A stretch of DNA of 64,000 bases from Clostridium sp. chh4-2 (GTDB lineage Bacteria; Bacillota; Clostridia; Lachnospirales; Lachnospiraceae): positions 1-64,000 of the forward strand of contig NZ_PKUU01000009.1 of assembly GCF_002899675.1 (NCBI RefSeq), in the 5' to 3' direction. This document shows, one piece after another, positions 8,657-16,801 of the stretch (its first letter is position 1; each line of letters opens with the position of its first letter). The position numbers and the translations under genes were made by a program. The notes under the pieces were generated by a model, which saw only the letters and a list, made by a program, of their open reading frames with translations, had not been told where the DNA came from and searched no databases.

Positions 8657-9076
8657 ATGAAAGATCAGAATTGTGCATATTGTATGCAGGGAGAATTAGT
8701 GGCAAAATTCGCTTATCCGGTATGTGAGATGGATACCGGGTTTCTGTACATTTTTAAGGAGCAGAGCAAACCGGGACGCGTGATTTTAGCGTATAAGGAT
8801 CATGTGAGCGAGATGATCGATATCAGCGATGAAGAGAGGGCCGCATTTTTCAACGATGTGGCAAAAGCTGCGAGAGCGGTGCACAAAGTATTTAACCCGG
8901 ATAAGGTGAATTATGGCGCTTACGGGGATACCGGATGCCATCTTCATATGCATATCGTGCCGAAATACAACGGCGGTGATGAATGGGGCGGCACATTCCA
9001 GATGAACCCGGATAAGGTTTATCTGACCGACGACGAATATGAGACAATGGCTGAGCAATTAAGAGCTGCATTGTAG
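8657..9076 (+). CDS. HIT family protein
   Basis: A 139-aa member of the histidine triad superfamily of nucleotide hydrolases/transferases. The triad HLHMHIVPKY lies near residue 95. The N-terminus CAYCMQGE is typical of HIT proteins that bind zinc there. It is cytoplasmic. It is followed by malQ after 14 bp, so the two are probably one transcript. Confidence 0.92.
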   Translation: MKDQNCAYCMQGELVAKFAYPVCEMDTGFLYIFKEQSKPGRVILAYKDHVSEMIDISDEERAAFFNDVAKAARAVHKVFNPDKVNYGAYGDTGCHLHMHIVPKYNGGDEWGGTFQMNPDKVYLTDDEYETMAEQLRAAL

Positions 9077-9090
9077 AAGGAGTTTGTATT

Positions 9091-10590
9091 ATGAAAACAA
9101 TGCTGCGGCGCGGCGCCGGCCTGTTGATGCCGGTGTCAAGTTTACCATCCCCTTACGGGATCGGAACATTTGGGCGGGCGGCTTATGAGTTCGTGGATCT
9201 TTTGAAACGGGCCAGACAGCAGTACTGGCAGGTGCTTCCTTTAGGACCCACCAGCTATGGCGACAGTCCATACCAGTCATTTTCAGCTTTTGCGGGTAAT
9301 CCTTATTTTATCGATCTCGATACTTTGAAAGAGGAAGGGCTTCTGACGCAGGATGAGATCAATGCCTGCCATTGGAGCAACCAAGAGGATCAGGTGCTTT
9401 ATGATGCGGTCTTTTACTACCGTTTTCCTCTCCTTCGCAAGGCATTTGACAGAAGTAAATGCAGTGAGGATCAAGAGTTTTTGAAGTTCTGTCAGGACGA
9501 AAAGAGCTGGCTGGAGGATTACAGCCTCTACATGGCCTGCAAATACCATTTTGAAAATCAGGAATGGCAGGCATGGGAAGAGGATATCAAATTCCGTAAG
9601 CCTGAGGCGGTTTTAAGATATACAAATGAGCTGGCTGAGGACATGGAATACTGGAAGTTTCTGCAGTACAAATTCTTTGAACAGTGGAACAAATTAAAGG
9701 AATACGCCCATGAGCAGGGAATCAGCATCATCGGCGATATTCCGATCTATGTGGCGCTGGACAGCGCGGATGTGTGGACCCATCCTGAACTGTTCCAGTT
9801 GGATCAGGAGACTTTGGAGCCGTTAAAAGTGGCCGGAGTGCCGCCGGATGCATTTTCCGATGACGGACAGCTGTGGGGAAATCCTCTTTACAACTGGGAA
9901 ATCATCGAAAAGCAGGAATTTGCATGGTGGAAAGCCCGTATGAAATCCTCCGCGCGGCTGTATGATGTGGTGAGAATCGATCATTTCATCGGAGTGGTGG
10001 AATATTATGCCATTCCCGGAGGGGCAAAGGATGGAAAAACGGGAGAATGGCTGAAAGGGCCTGGGAAAAAGCTGACGGATGCCATTGACAGCGTGATCGG
10101 GGATACCAAGATCATTGCGGAGGACTTGGGCGTCTTTAACCCGGATGTGAAGAAACTGCTGGAAGAAACCGGATATCCCGGGATGAAGATTCTGGAATTC
10201 GCGTTCAGCGGGGACAGACGCAATGAACACCTTCCATATAATTATTCGCCCAATTCCGTTGTTTACGGAGGAACCCATGACAATGAGACTCTTGTGGGAT
10301 ATTTTAACGAGAGCAAAAGGGAGTGGTGGGAGCTTCAGTACATAGTGGATTATATGGGCGTGGCTCATAAGGAGCAGCTGGTGGACCGGGCTCTGTTTAC
10401 GGCCTATGCTTCGGTGGCAAGCGTGGTGCTTTTCCAGGTGCAGGATGTGCTGAAATTAGGCAACTGGGCCAGAATGAATACGCCGGGGACGGTGGGAAAT
10501 AACTGGAGATGGCGGATGAAGCCGGGACAGCTGGGTGATAACGAAATCGGACATCTGTCATGGCTGGTAGACACGTTCGGCCGTTTTTAA
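9091..10590 (+). CDS. malQ: 4-alpha-glucanotransferase (amylomaltase, GH77)
   Basis: A 499-aa GH77 enzyme that transfers maltooligosaccharide units between alpha-glucans. The N-terminus carries GAGLLMPVSSLPSPYGIGTFG. Catalytic segments are intact: VRIDHFIG near residue 293 (nucleophile Asp), IIAEDLG near 347 (acid/base Glu) and GGTHDNETL near 393 (third Asp). Length matches the family. A perfect palindrome follows directly and may end transcription. Confidence 0.96.
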   Translation: MKTMLRRGAGLLMPVSSLPSPYGIGTFGRAAYEFVDLLKRARQQYWQVLPLGPTSYGDSPYQSFSAFAGNPYFIDLDTLKEEGLLTQDEINACHWSNQEDQVLYDAVFYYRFPLLRKAFDRSKCSEDQEFLKFCQDEKSWLEDYSLYMACKYHFENQEWQAWEEDIKFRKPEAVLRYTNELAEDMEYWKFLQYKFFEQWNKLKEYAHEQGISIIGDIPIYVALDSADVWTHPELFQLDQETLEPLKVAGVPPDAFSDDGQLWGNPLYNWEIIEKQEFAWWKARMKSSARLYDVVRIDHFIGVVEYYAIPGGAKDGKTGEWLKGPGKKLTDAIDSVIGDTKIIAEDLGVFNPDVKKLLEETGYPGMKILEFAFSGDRRNEHLPYNYSPNSVVYGGTHDNETLVGYFNESKREWWELQYIVDYMGVAHKEQLVDRALFTAYASVASVVLFQVQDVLKLGNWARMNTPGTVGNNWRWRMKPGQLGDNEIGHLSWLVDTFGRF

Positions 10591-10594
10591 AGTA

Positions 10595-10630
10595 AAGGGT
10601 GAAGGCATTTCGCGAAATGCCTTCACCCTT
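10595..10630. repeat. Short palindrome (REP-like), perfect 36-bp copy
   Basis: A perfect inverted repeat AAGGGTGAAGGCATTTCG joined to its complement, 5 bp after the malQ stop codon. It is flanked by AGTAAA on the left and CATGTAAA on the right. As RNA it would form a very strong hairpin and may act as the 3' end of the malQ transcript, although no long T-run follows. Confidence 0.9.
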
Positions 10631-10707
10631 CATGTAAAAAATAGGGGGTTATCATGCGCATCGATCATATCATGTGTGTCAACAAAAAGAAAAACAACAA
10701 TGTTTTG

Positions 10708-10764
10708 CTCCATGCAAGGCCGGTAAAAACAGCGGCGTCTGCATGGAGTAAATGAAGCCGCTGT
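10708..10764 (+). ncRNA. Candidate pseudoknot leader RNA upstream of an HTH gene
   Basis: Two interleaved helices: CTCCATGCA (10708-10716) with TGCATGGAG (10740-10748), and ACAGCGGC (10729-10736) with GCCGCTGT (10757-10764). Interleaving means they form an H-type pseudoknot or compete. A GGCCGG/GCCGGC pair (10718/10773) may extend it. It lies 60 nt before the start at 10825. The pairing is seen; function as a cis-regulatory RNA is inferred. Confidence 0.5.
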
Positions 10765-10824
10765 AAGAAAATGCCGGCTTTGCTGCTTGAATTATTAATT
10801 ATTATAATCAAGGAGTGAGCTGAC

Positions 10825-11088
10825 ATGAAATACACGAATGCAAAGACAGTCCTGCCGGATCGGTTGATCGAGGAACTGCAAAAATATGTCCAGGCCGGGT
10901 ATATCTACATTCCGGCGAAAGCGGATCATCACCGATCTTGGGGAGAGAAGAGCGGATTTAAGAAAGAGCTGGAAAACCGCAATGCAAGGATCATTGAGGA
11001 ATACCGGAATGGGGTGGGATTGGATGAATTGGCTGACAGATATTATCTATCTGTTCATGCGATTCGGAAGATTGTTTATAGAAAGTAG
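10825..11088 (+). CDS. CD3324-like / Mor-type helix-turn-helix protein
   Basis: An 87-aa basic protein: MKYTNAKTVLPDRLIEELQK, then QAGYIYIPAKADHHRSWGE, then a C-terminal helix-turn-helix (YRNGVGLDELADRYYLSVHAIRKIVYRK). This is the CD3324 family of Clostridia, related to Mor-type phage activators. The GWxE/HRSWGEKSG segment between the two halves is characteristic. It is probably a DNA-binding regulator with unknown target. The ribosome binding site is AAGGAGTGAGC. It has its own possible structured leader and a terminator. Confidence 0.88.
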   Translation: MKYTNAKTVLPDRLIEELQKYVQAGYIYIPAKADHHRSWGEKSGFKKELENRNARIIEEYRNGVGLDELADRYYLSVHAIRKIVYRK

Positions 11089-11116
11089 AAAAATCATCTT
11101 ATTAGTGGTGATGAAC

Positions 11117-11149
11117 AAGAGGGCCGCGGCATAGCGTGGCCCTCTTATT
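11117..11149 (+). terminator. Terminator after the CD3324-like gene
   Basis: AAGAGGGCC (11117-11125) pairs with GGCCCTCTT (11138-11146), with inner CG pairs and a short loop, followed by TATTA. Also reads as a weak terminator for the minus-strand genes. Confidence 0.75.
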
Positions 11150-11197
11150 AGGTGGGGGAAAGGTACAGATAGCATGGTGTGTGTGTACGCACATGTT

Positions 11198-11398
11198 TTA
11201 ACTGAATTTCTTCCTCTTTCTTATTTCTTCGGACTCTTTTTGTTTCTCTTTTTCATCAAGTTCTTGAATTATCTGTACATCACCTGTTTCCGAAAGAGAT
11301 TCAAGCAGCTTGCGTATCTCATTTTGGGCTAGGGACCCCGAACCCAAAGACAGACTCACCATTAAGATGAGAAATAATTTATATATCTTTTCTTTCAT
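11198..11398 (-). CDS. Small secreted or membrane-anchored hypothetical protein
   Basis: A 66-aa protein. A signal-peptide-like N-terminus (MKEKIYKLFLILMVSLSLGS) is followed by a highly charged Lys/Glu helix to the end. The ribosome binding site GGAGGCATATGA precedes the ATG. It is downstream of the membrane-protein gene at 11450, same strand, 51 bp apart. I do not recognise a family. Confidence 0.65.
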   Translation of the reverse strand: MKEKIYKLFLILMVSLSLGSGSLAQNEIRKLLESLSETGDVQIIQELDEKEKQKESEEIRKRKKFS

Positions 11399-11449
11399 TC
11401 ATATGCCTCCAATTCAATCATATTTGAAATGATTTGAAAAGGAGTGGAT

Positions 11450-11863
11450 TTAATCGTCCAGACGTACCTTTTGATTAATTAACGTCCATTTATCAGGCAA
11501 CAATCTAAATAAGGCCGAAAAGAAATAGAGAAAGGTTATAATAAGAAAAAGAAGAATGCTGAATCCTTTTGGGATAGCTGTAATTATGGAGATTGGAGAT
11601 ATATTATTTGTTATAGTTTCAGTATGAGAATTATTTTCGCTCAAAAATGAAACATTTAAATGGGCAGTATCATCACAGTCTTCATTGGAAATGATATCTT
11701 CCGAAATTACCTTCGTCTCAGTTACAGTTGCCTCATCTATCAATTTATATAGATTATAATTACTACAAAAAAACACATTCATAGTGAAGCTGGCAGCAAA
11801 AAGAAGCATAATGAAAAAGATAAAAATATGAGATGGATAATTTTTCTTACTATTTATTTTCAT
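11450..11863 (-). CDS. Hypothetical two-helix membrane protein
   Basis: A 137-aa protein starting MKINSKKNYPSHIFIFF. A first transmembrane helix is at about 10-32, a Thr/Glu-rich exterior loop (VTETKVISEDIISNEDCDD) in the middle, and a second transmembrane helix at about 98-120 (FSILLFLIITFLYFFSALF). I chose ATG 11863 because AAAGGAATT precedes it; the upstream ATG lacks a site. No family recognised. The AT-rich composition matches its neighbours 11.2-13.3 kb but not the flanks. Confidence 0.65.
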   Translation of the reverse strand: MKINSKKNYPSHIFIFFIMLLFAASFTMNVFFCSNYNLYKLIDEATVTETKVISEDIISNEDCDDTAHLNVSFLSENNSHTETITNNISPISIITAIPKGFSILLFLIITFLYFFSALFRLLPDKWTLINQKVRLDD

Positions 11864-11965
11864 TACAATTCCTTTCTTAGCCAGCGCTATATTTAATGGG
11901 AGCAAATTAAACTACATTGAGCCTAATTTTATAGATGGGAATATCGGAAACTTCCAATTTCCCGC

Positions 11966-12442
11966 TTAGTTCAATTCCCTGCAAACAGGAAGCTGCCTGT
12001 CCAAAATGCTGTCTCTGTTCATAACTAAAATATCATATTCCCACTTCCACAACAAGTCTTCATGCTCTGAAATCCACTCGTCTATCTCGTCTGCTTCCTC
12101 TAACCATTCTTCCGGATAATCATAATTTTTGGCATATTTGGGATTTTGGTAATCATGCATTCCCATTTCAAAAATATCTGCCAGTTCATTATCTCCGCCT
12201 ATTCTTAAATATTGGATAGTGGTTTTCATTTCTTGAATATTGCCGACTTCATAAAAAGTCCAAACTCCGCTTCTCATCGATGTTCCAAACCAAGTTGAAA
12301 TTGTCAAAAAAGCGGTAATCCAAGGCAATTGTTTTTCGGAAAAGTCATAGTACAATTTCATGAAAAAATCTGATTCAATCTCATACATATTTTTATAGTC
12401 TATTTCCAATAGTTTTTGATATAAATGAGTTAAGTCATTCAT
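11966..12442 (-). CDS. Hypothetical cytoplasmic protein, immunity-protein-like
   Basis: A 158-aa acidic helical protein (MNDLTHLYQKLLEIDYKNMY). It has no signal peptide, no catalytic motif and many Asp/Glu/Trp residues in its C-terminal third (PEEWLEEADEIDEWISEHED). The first ATG of the open frame (12454) is too close to the GGAGG site, so 12442 is preferred. Size, acidity and a lone position in an AT-rich accessory stretch resemble immunity-type proteins (DMP19/Smi1-like shapes), but this is only a resemblance. Confidence 0.6.
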   Translation of the reverse strand: MNDLTHLYQKLLEIDYKNMYEIESDFFMKLYYDFSEKQLPWITAFLTISTWFGTSMRSGVWTFYEVGNIQEMKTTIQYLRIGGDNELADIFEMGMHDYQNPKYAKNYDYPEEWLEEADEIDEWISEHEDLLWKWEYDILVMNRDSILDRQLPVCRELN

Positions 12443-12627
12443 GTATTCCTCCAATTTCGATTCTAAAAATAATTCTATTTTTTATTGCCTGAATGCCTAA
12501 AAACAGCTTAAATCTTCTTTCGTGGAATTTGAAGCAGTCGGGCACCATTTGGGGCACCACAAATTTTCTTTTTCAGCGGGTACACACGGAACGCCAGAAG
12601 TCTACAAAGGCGTACTATGTCAAATGC

Positions 12628-13260
12628 TTATAATATATAGCTCAAAATATCCAATAGATTATCAGTGTCAACAGAATATGTTGACTTACTTTTCACTTTG
12701 TCAGAAGCATTGATTGCAATAGATTTTCCGCAATACTTGAAAACAGGTATATCTGTTGAACCATCGCCTACTGCTATGCAGTCACAAGCAGCAATATTGT
12801 TTATCCGGCAAAAATCTTTTAAGCAATTGACTTTATTTTCTGCTTCTATGTATTTAACTATTTTACCTGTAAATTTTCCGCATACAACCTCATAATCGCT
12901 TCCGTAATATTGATCAAATCCGTATATAGACGCCACAACCTTTGCCACTTGCAAAGGTCCTACGGTAATTAATAAACATTTGATACCGTAGCTGTGCAGA
13001 GTATTAATTGTTTCGGAAATATTTTTTAAGGGCTTGGCTACTTCTAAAAATCGTTCTGCTATTACAGCCTCATCAAGTCCTAAAAAAAGCTCCGCTCTAA
13101 GGTGGTCAGCAGTTATGTAATCAAGTTCACCTGTTTCCTCTTTTTCTTGTATGACAGAGTGCTCTTTCTCTTTTCCGTTCAATATACAAGGCAGCATAAC
13201 AGAATGAATTTCTCTGATTAGAGTATCGTCTAAGTCAAAACAAACAGTTTTTGTTGTCAT
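12628..13260 (-). CDS. HAD-superfamily phosphatase (SerB-like, HAD-IB)
   Basis: A 210-aa protein with the HAD motifs in order: motif I VCFDLDDTL near residue 6, motif II LLITVGP near 110 and motif IV AVGDGSTDIPVF near 168. The arrangement matches phosphoserine-phosphatase-like HAD-IB enzymes. Substrate unknown. I chose the ATG at 13260, behind GTGAGG; the longer form adds four residues without support. Confidence 0.85.
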   Translation of the reverse strand: MTTKTVCFDLDDTLIREIHSVMLPCILNGKEKEHSVIQEKEETGELDYITADHLRAELFLGLDEAVIAERFLEVAKPLKNISETINTLHSYGIKCLLITVGPLQVAKVVASIYGFDQYYGSDYEVVCGKFTGKIVKYIEAENKVNCLKDFCRINNIAACDCIAVGDGSTDIPVFKYCGKSIAINASDKVKSKSTYSVDTDNLLDILSYIL

Positions 13261-13435
13261 AAAAAACCTCACATAATTTATTTAACCTGTGGTGCGTCTT
13301 CTCCGTCAGAGAGGGCACCAAACAAGGCGCCATTTTCTCATCCGGCCCATGACCTGCTTCTTATAAAACCAGCACCCACGCGCATTTGCGGTTAAGCAGG
13401 CGTCCTCAACCAGCTGGTAAAAACACTATTTTTTA

Positions 13436-13846
13436 TTACGTTTCATTCGTACTGCCGATTTCAAGCAAATTACCTTCCGGGTCGGCAACATAAAAGTTAC
13501 GGATGCCGAAAGGATAGGTGATAGGTTCTCCAGTAGGAAATCGTAAGCCCAGCTTTGATAACCGTTCATATTCCTTATCCACATCGGCAAAGCTGGGCAG
13601 CCAGAGGGCAAGTTCAAACGTCTGATTGATTCCCTTTGGAGGCATGTAGTCCTCTCCGATTGCCTTTACAAATTCTTTTCTGCTGTACATGAATAGGGAC
13701 AGAGCCCCGCTTGCTGTTTCGAATTCCGCAAAATCTCCACCGTTCCAGTCTGTATGAAATCCCAAAGTATCTCTGTAGAACCGAACCATACGGTCCATGT
13801 CGCCTGCTAATAGGCTTGCGCCTATCCGTACATTCCGTCCGTTCAT
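13436..13846 (-). CDS. VOC superfamily (glyoxalase/bleomycin-resistance-like) protein
   Basis: A 136-aa two-module betaalphabetabetabeta protein: MVRFYRDTLGFHTDW in the first half and RNFYVADPEGNLLEIGST in the second, the usual VOC start and end. The closing Glu (NLLEIG) is the expected metal ligand. Such proteins include lactoylglutathione-lyase-like enzymes and antibiotic-binding proteins. Substrate cannot be assigned. It may be a separate unit; the preceding gap has no recognisable gene. Confidence 0.88.
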   Translation of the reverse strand: MNGRNVRIGASLLAGDMDRMVRFYRDTLGFHTDWNGGDFAEFETASGALSLFMYSRKEFVKAIGEDYMPPKGINQTFELALWLPSFADVDKEYERLSKLGLRFPTGEPITYPFGIRNFYVADPEGNLLEIGSTNET

Positions 13847-13980
13847 TATTATTATCCTCTCTTTGATTGTTGGCTTTATTCGTCAATGGTGCAATAATTC
13901 CTATTTTATTGTTCTGTATCTTTAGTCTACCACATATCCAAGGGCGTGGAAATAGTGCACGGACTGAGAAACCCTGTTTT

Positions 13981-14032
13981 TTTACATCAAGGGTGAAGGC
14001 ATTTCGCGAAATGCCTTCACCCTTGATGTAAA
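13981..14032. repeat. Short palindrome (REP-like), perfect 52-bp copy
   Basis: The longest perfect copy: TTTACATCAAGGGTGAAGG and onward to CATTTCG, then its exact reverse complement, 26+26 bp with no loop. It defines the consensus for the family. It sits between divergent genes (VOC on minus, ceramidase-like on plus) and not at a gene end, so a pure terminator role is unlikely here. Confidence 0.93.
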
Positions 14033-14158
14033 TCTTTGGTGTAAATCACTGATATAAAAAACAAAACAGCCCCAATCCGTATCTTGAGAATCCCTCCAAT
14101 TTCCAGTATCCTGATATCAAACCAAAAAACAAAGAACAAAGAAAAGAGGTTCCCCAAT

Positions 14159-15517
14159 ATGAATCAACCCAACACCGCCCAAATGGGCTTCGCAGAAGCA
14201 TTTATCACTCCCACAAAACCTGTAGAACTAGCCGGCTTTTTTCGCCCCGATAATCAGTCCCAAGGAATCCTTCATCCTTTGAAACTACAGGTAATGATAT
14301 GGAAGCACAAGGAGGACATCGCCTGCCTCATCACAATCGACAGTTTAGGCTTCACGGTAGAGTTATCCAACCTTCTAAGGGACAGAGCCGCCGCTCTCCT
14401 CCCTGCCCCAAGGGATCACGTAATGCTCTGTTTTTCCCACACCCATTCCGCTCCCAACGCAGCCAATGAGCCGGAATACTTCGAATCCGTATGCCAACAG
14501 GCAGAGGAGTGTGTGAAACAGGCGAAGGCCAATTTATTCCCAGCGTTTGCTGCCTGGGGTACCGGAGAAAATGAAGTCGGAATAAACCGCAGAAATGACC
14601 CTGCCAGCATGGACCGCCGTTTAGGAATCTTAAAAGTAACAGAGGCCGGAAGCCGGTCTCTTAAATTACTCCTGTTACGTGTAACCGCCCATGCAAATAT
14701 CCTTTCCAGCGACAATTACCGCATATCTTCCGACTATTTTGGAGTGACGAGAGAACTCCTGGAGAAAAAATACAACTGTAAAGTGATGATGGTACAAGGC
14801 GCATCAGGCGATATCCGCCCCAGATACCATCAGGATAATACGGAATACCTGGAAGTCCACTGCTATGAAGCAGCCGAAAAGGCCAATAAGAAATACTCAG
14901 ATGAGTACCGGAAAAAATACACGGCCCAAAGCCGGGAAGCGTTGTATAAGACTGCCGTCAGCATTTCCGATTCTGTAAGCGCTGTGATTAACAGTACTGA
15001 TGTAAAACCCGTCACATATATAAAAACAAAATCCGTATTTCAACGCTTTACTGCCGATGTTCCATCCATAAAACAGGCTGAAATCATTGCAGAGGAAGCT
15101 GAAAGAGAGGCGGGAATAGACGGCAGAGGATGGCTTGACGAAGTAAAACGTCTTCATAATAATGGGATCAGACACCAATGGTCGGACATCGAAATACAAT
15201 ATTTCATTATAAACAACGGATGTTTCTGCGGAATTGCCAATGAAGCCATGTGCCGGATTGCATTAAATATCCAAAAATCAGCCCAAGATCCTCTCCTGTT
15301 TTTCAACGGTTATACCAATGGCTGCAACAGCTATCTGCCTACTGCAGAAGAGTACGACAAAGGCGGCTACGAGGTCCTTTGGTCGAATCTTGTATATTAC
15401 CCTTATCATGGACGGGTTATGCCCTTTAACCGGGATACCGCAGACAAATTGGTAAGAGAGACCGTCAAAAACTACTTGAAAATCGCTTCCTCTCCGGAAT
15501 CGGTCATTATCTCTTAA
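14159..15517 (+). CDS. Neutral/alkaline ceramidase-like hydrolase
   Basis: A 452-aa protein with N-terminal resemblance to neutral/alkaline ceramidases: GFAEAFITPTKPVELAGFF at the start, the zinc-type CFSHTHSAP near residue 92, and MVQGASGDIRPRYH near 215. Those enzymes cleave amide bonds of ceramides or related amides. No signal peptide is seen, so it is probably cytoplasmic and the substrate may differ. I chose ATG 14159 (MNQPNTAQMG) with AAAGAGG before it; the upstream TTG start is poor. It stands alone. Confidence 0.75.
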   Translation: MNQPNTAQMGFAEAFITPTKPVELAGFFRPDNQSQGILHPLKLQVMIWKHKEDIACLITIDSLGFTVELSNLLRDRAAALLPAPRDHVMLCFSHTHSAPNAANEPEYFESVCQQAEECVKQAKANLFPAFAAWGTGENEVGINRRNDPASMDRRLGILKVTEAGSRSLKLLLLRVTAHANILSSDNYRISSDYFGVTRELLEKKYNCKVMMVQGASGDIRPRYHQDNTEYLEVHCYEAAEKANKKYSDEYRKKYTAQSREALYKTAVSISDSVSAVINSTDVKPVTYIKTKSVFQRFTADVPSIKQAEIIAEEAEREAGIDGRGWLDEVKRLHNNGIRHQWSDIEIQYFIINNGCFCGIANEAMCRIALNIQKSAQDPLLFFNGYTNGCNSYLPTAEEYDKGGYEVLWSNLVYYPYHGRVMPFNRDTADKLVRETVKNYLKIASSPESVIIS

Positions 15518-15564
15518 CCAGGCTGAACAGTTACTCCTAATCCTCACTTTTCCTCAAACCACAG

Positions 15565-15593
15565 TTGACAAGAACACTTTACTATGCTACCAT
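15565..15593 (+). promoter_or_regulatory. Sigma-A-type promoter for the amino-acid transporter
   Basis: TTGACA (15565-15570), a 17-bp spacer, TACCAT (15588-15593). It lies upstream of a ~165-nt leader before the start at 15761. Confidence 0.6.
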
Positions 15594-15692
15594 GGTAACG
15601 TGATTGCCGCCAAAGAAGTGCAGTCACAGGGAGAATGAGTGTATGGCTGCCCCATACGAGATGGAGGGCAGCGGGAAGTTCCTTCCCACGCA

Positions 15693-15745
15693 GAGTTTGG
15701 AAAAAGCAGTCCAAACTCCATGAATTTAGGCCGCCAAAGCGGCGG
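15693..15745 (+). promoter_or_regulatory. Leader hairpins of the amino-acid transporter mRNA
   Basis: GAGTTTGGA (15693-15701) pairs with TCCAAACTC (15710-15718). A second small hairpin GCCGC-N4-GCGGC (15730-15743) lies just before the AGAGAGG ribosome binding site. A GGGAAG/CTTCCC pair lies upstream (15673-15687). No known riboswitch or T-box signature was found. The role is not known. Confidence 0.4.
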
Positions 15746-15760
15746 AAAAGAGAGGTAAAT

Positions 15761-16681
15761 ATGAAAAAATCATTAGTGAGTATATTATTAACAGCGGGAA
15801 TGGTATTGAGCCTTACCGCCTGCGGTTCTAAACCGGAAGAGTCCAAAGCGCCTGAAACAACGACGGCAGCTGAAACATCAGCGAAGGCTGAAACAACTGA
15901 AATGGCCGAAACGACAGAAAAAGCGGCCGCAGAGACGGAAGCTTCACAGGCAGATGCCAAAGAAGCGCAGGATTCCGGATTAGACGGAACGTTTACTGTA
16001 GGTTTTGACCAGGACTTCCCGCCAATGGGATTTGTAGGAGACGACGGTGAATATACAGGATTTGATCTGGAACTGGCCGAAGAGGTGGCAAAACGCCTTG
16101 GCGTGGAATTTGTTCCCCAGCCGATTGCATGGGATTCCAAGGATATGGAGCTGAATTCAGAGACTATTGACTGTATCTGGAACGGATTTACCATGACCGG
16201 CAGAGAAGACGGCTATACATGGTCCGAACCGTATATGAAGAACAGCCAGGTATTTGTAGTTACCAAGGATTCCGGCATTACGAACCTGGAAGGACTGGCC
16301 GGAAAGATCGTGACCGTTCAGGCTGATTCCTCTGCAGAAGCCGCATTAAAAGAAGATCCGGATTTAGCGGCCACATTCGGCACCTTGCAGACAACACCTG
16401 ATTATAATACGGCATTCCGCGATCTGGAGATGGGAGCGGTGGATGCCATCGCCATGGACGTGATCGTGGCAGGTTACCAGCTTGAAAAGAAGAACAGCGA
16501 TGAGTTCGTGATACTTGACGATCAGTTGTCGGAAGAAGAGTATGCGATCGGTTTTAAAAAGGGAAATACGGCTTTAAGAGATGCTGTTCAGGCGGAACTC
16601 GATGCAATGGCAGAAGACGGCACCTTAAAATCGGTTTCTGAAAAATGGTTCGGCAGGGACATTACCACCATTGGCAAATAA
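15761..16681 (+). CDS. Amino-acid ABC transporter substrate-binding lipoprotein
   Basis: A 306-aa family 3 solute-binding protein. It has a lipoprotein signal with lipobox LTACGS (Cys near 23) and a Thr/Glu/Ala-rich linker (about 28-70). The SBP_bac_3 fold then begins GTFTVGFDQDFPPMGFVGDD and carries YTGFDLELAEEVAKRLGV, typical of polar amino-acid binding. I chose ATG 15761 since the upstream frame has no signal peptide. The permease and ATPase genes follow; a terminator-like stem lies in between, which would give more binding protein than permease. Confidence 0.93.
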   Translation: MKKSLVSILLTAGMVLSLTACGSKPEESKAPETTTAAETSAKAETTEMAETTEKAAAETEASQADAKEAQDSGLDGTFTVGFDQDFPPMGFVGDDGEYTGFDLELAEEVAKRLGVEFVPQPIAWDSKDMELNSETIDCIWNGFTMTGREDGYTWSEPYMKNSQVFVVTKDSGITNLEGLAGKIVTVQADSSAEAALKEDPDLAATFGTLQTTPDYNTAFRDLEMGAVDAIAMDVIVAGYQLEKKNSDEFVILDDQLSEEEYAIGFKKGNTALRDAVQAELDAMAEDGTLKSVSEKWFGRDITTIGK

Positions 16682-16692
16682 ATAGTAAAACG

Positions 16693-16755
16693 GGCTGCTG
16701 CAGAATGCGGTTAATAGACGGATGATAGATCCCGGCATTTTGCAGCGGCTTTTTT
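16693..16755 (+). terminator. Attenuating terminator between binding protein and permease
   Basis: GGCTGCTGCAGAATGC (16693-16708) pairs with GCATTTTGCAGCGGCT (16735-16750) using G-U pairs, then a T-run. Partial read-through would supply the permease and ATPase. Confidence 0.75.
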
Positions 16756-16801
16756 CGGCGTTAGGGCCGGATGAAAATTACACGAATGGAGGAGAACGAA
16801 G

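Noticed and set aside
10886..11134. Second frame overlapping the CD3324-like gene
   Set aside because: It has no ribosome binding site, and the other frame matches a known family over its full length.
12443..12627. Integrase scar or attachment site
   Set aside because: GGCACCATTTGGGGCACC-like text hints at an att-type repeat, but no tRNA end, matching direct repeat or integrase was found in the window.
15594..15760. T-box or SAM riboswitch in the amino-acid transporter leader
   Set aside because: No T-box sequence (TGGNACCGCG type) and no SAM-family conserved core. Only simple hairpins are visible.
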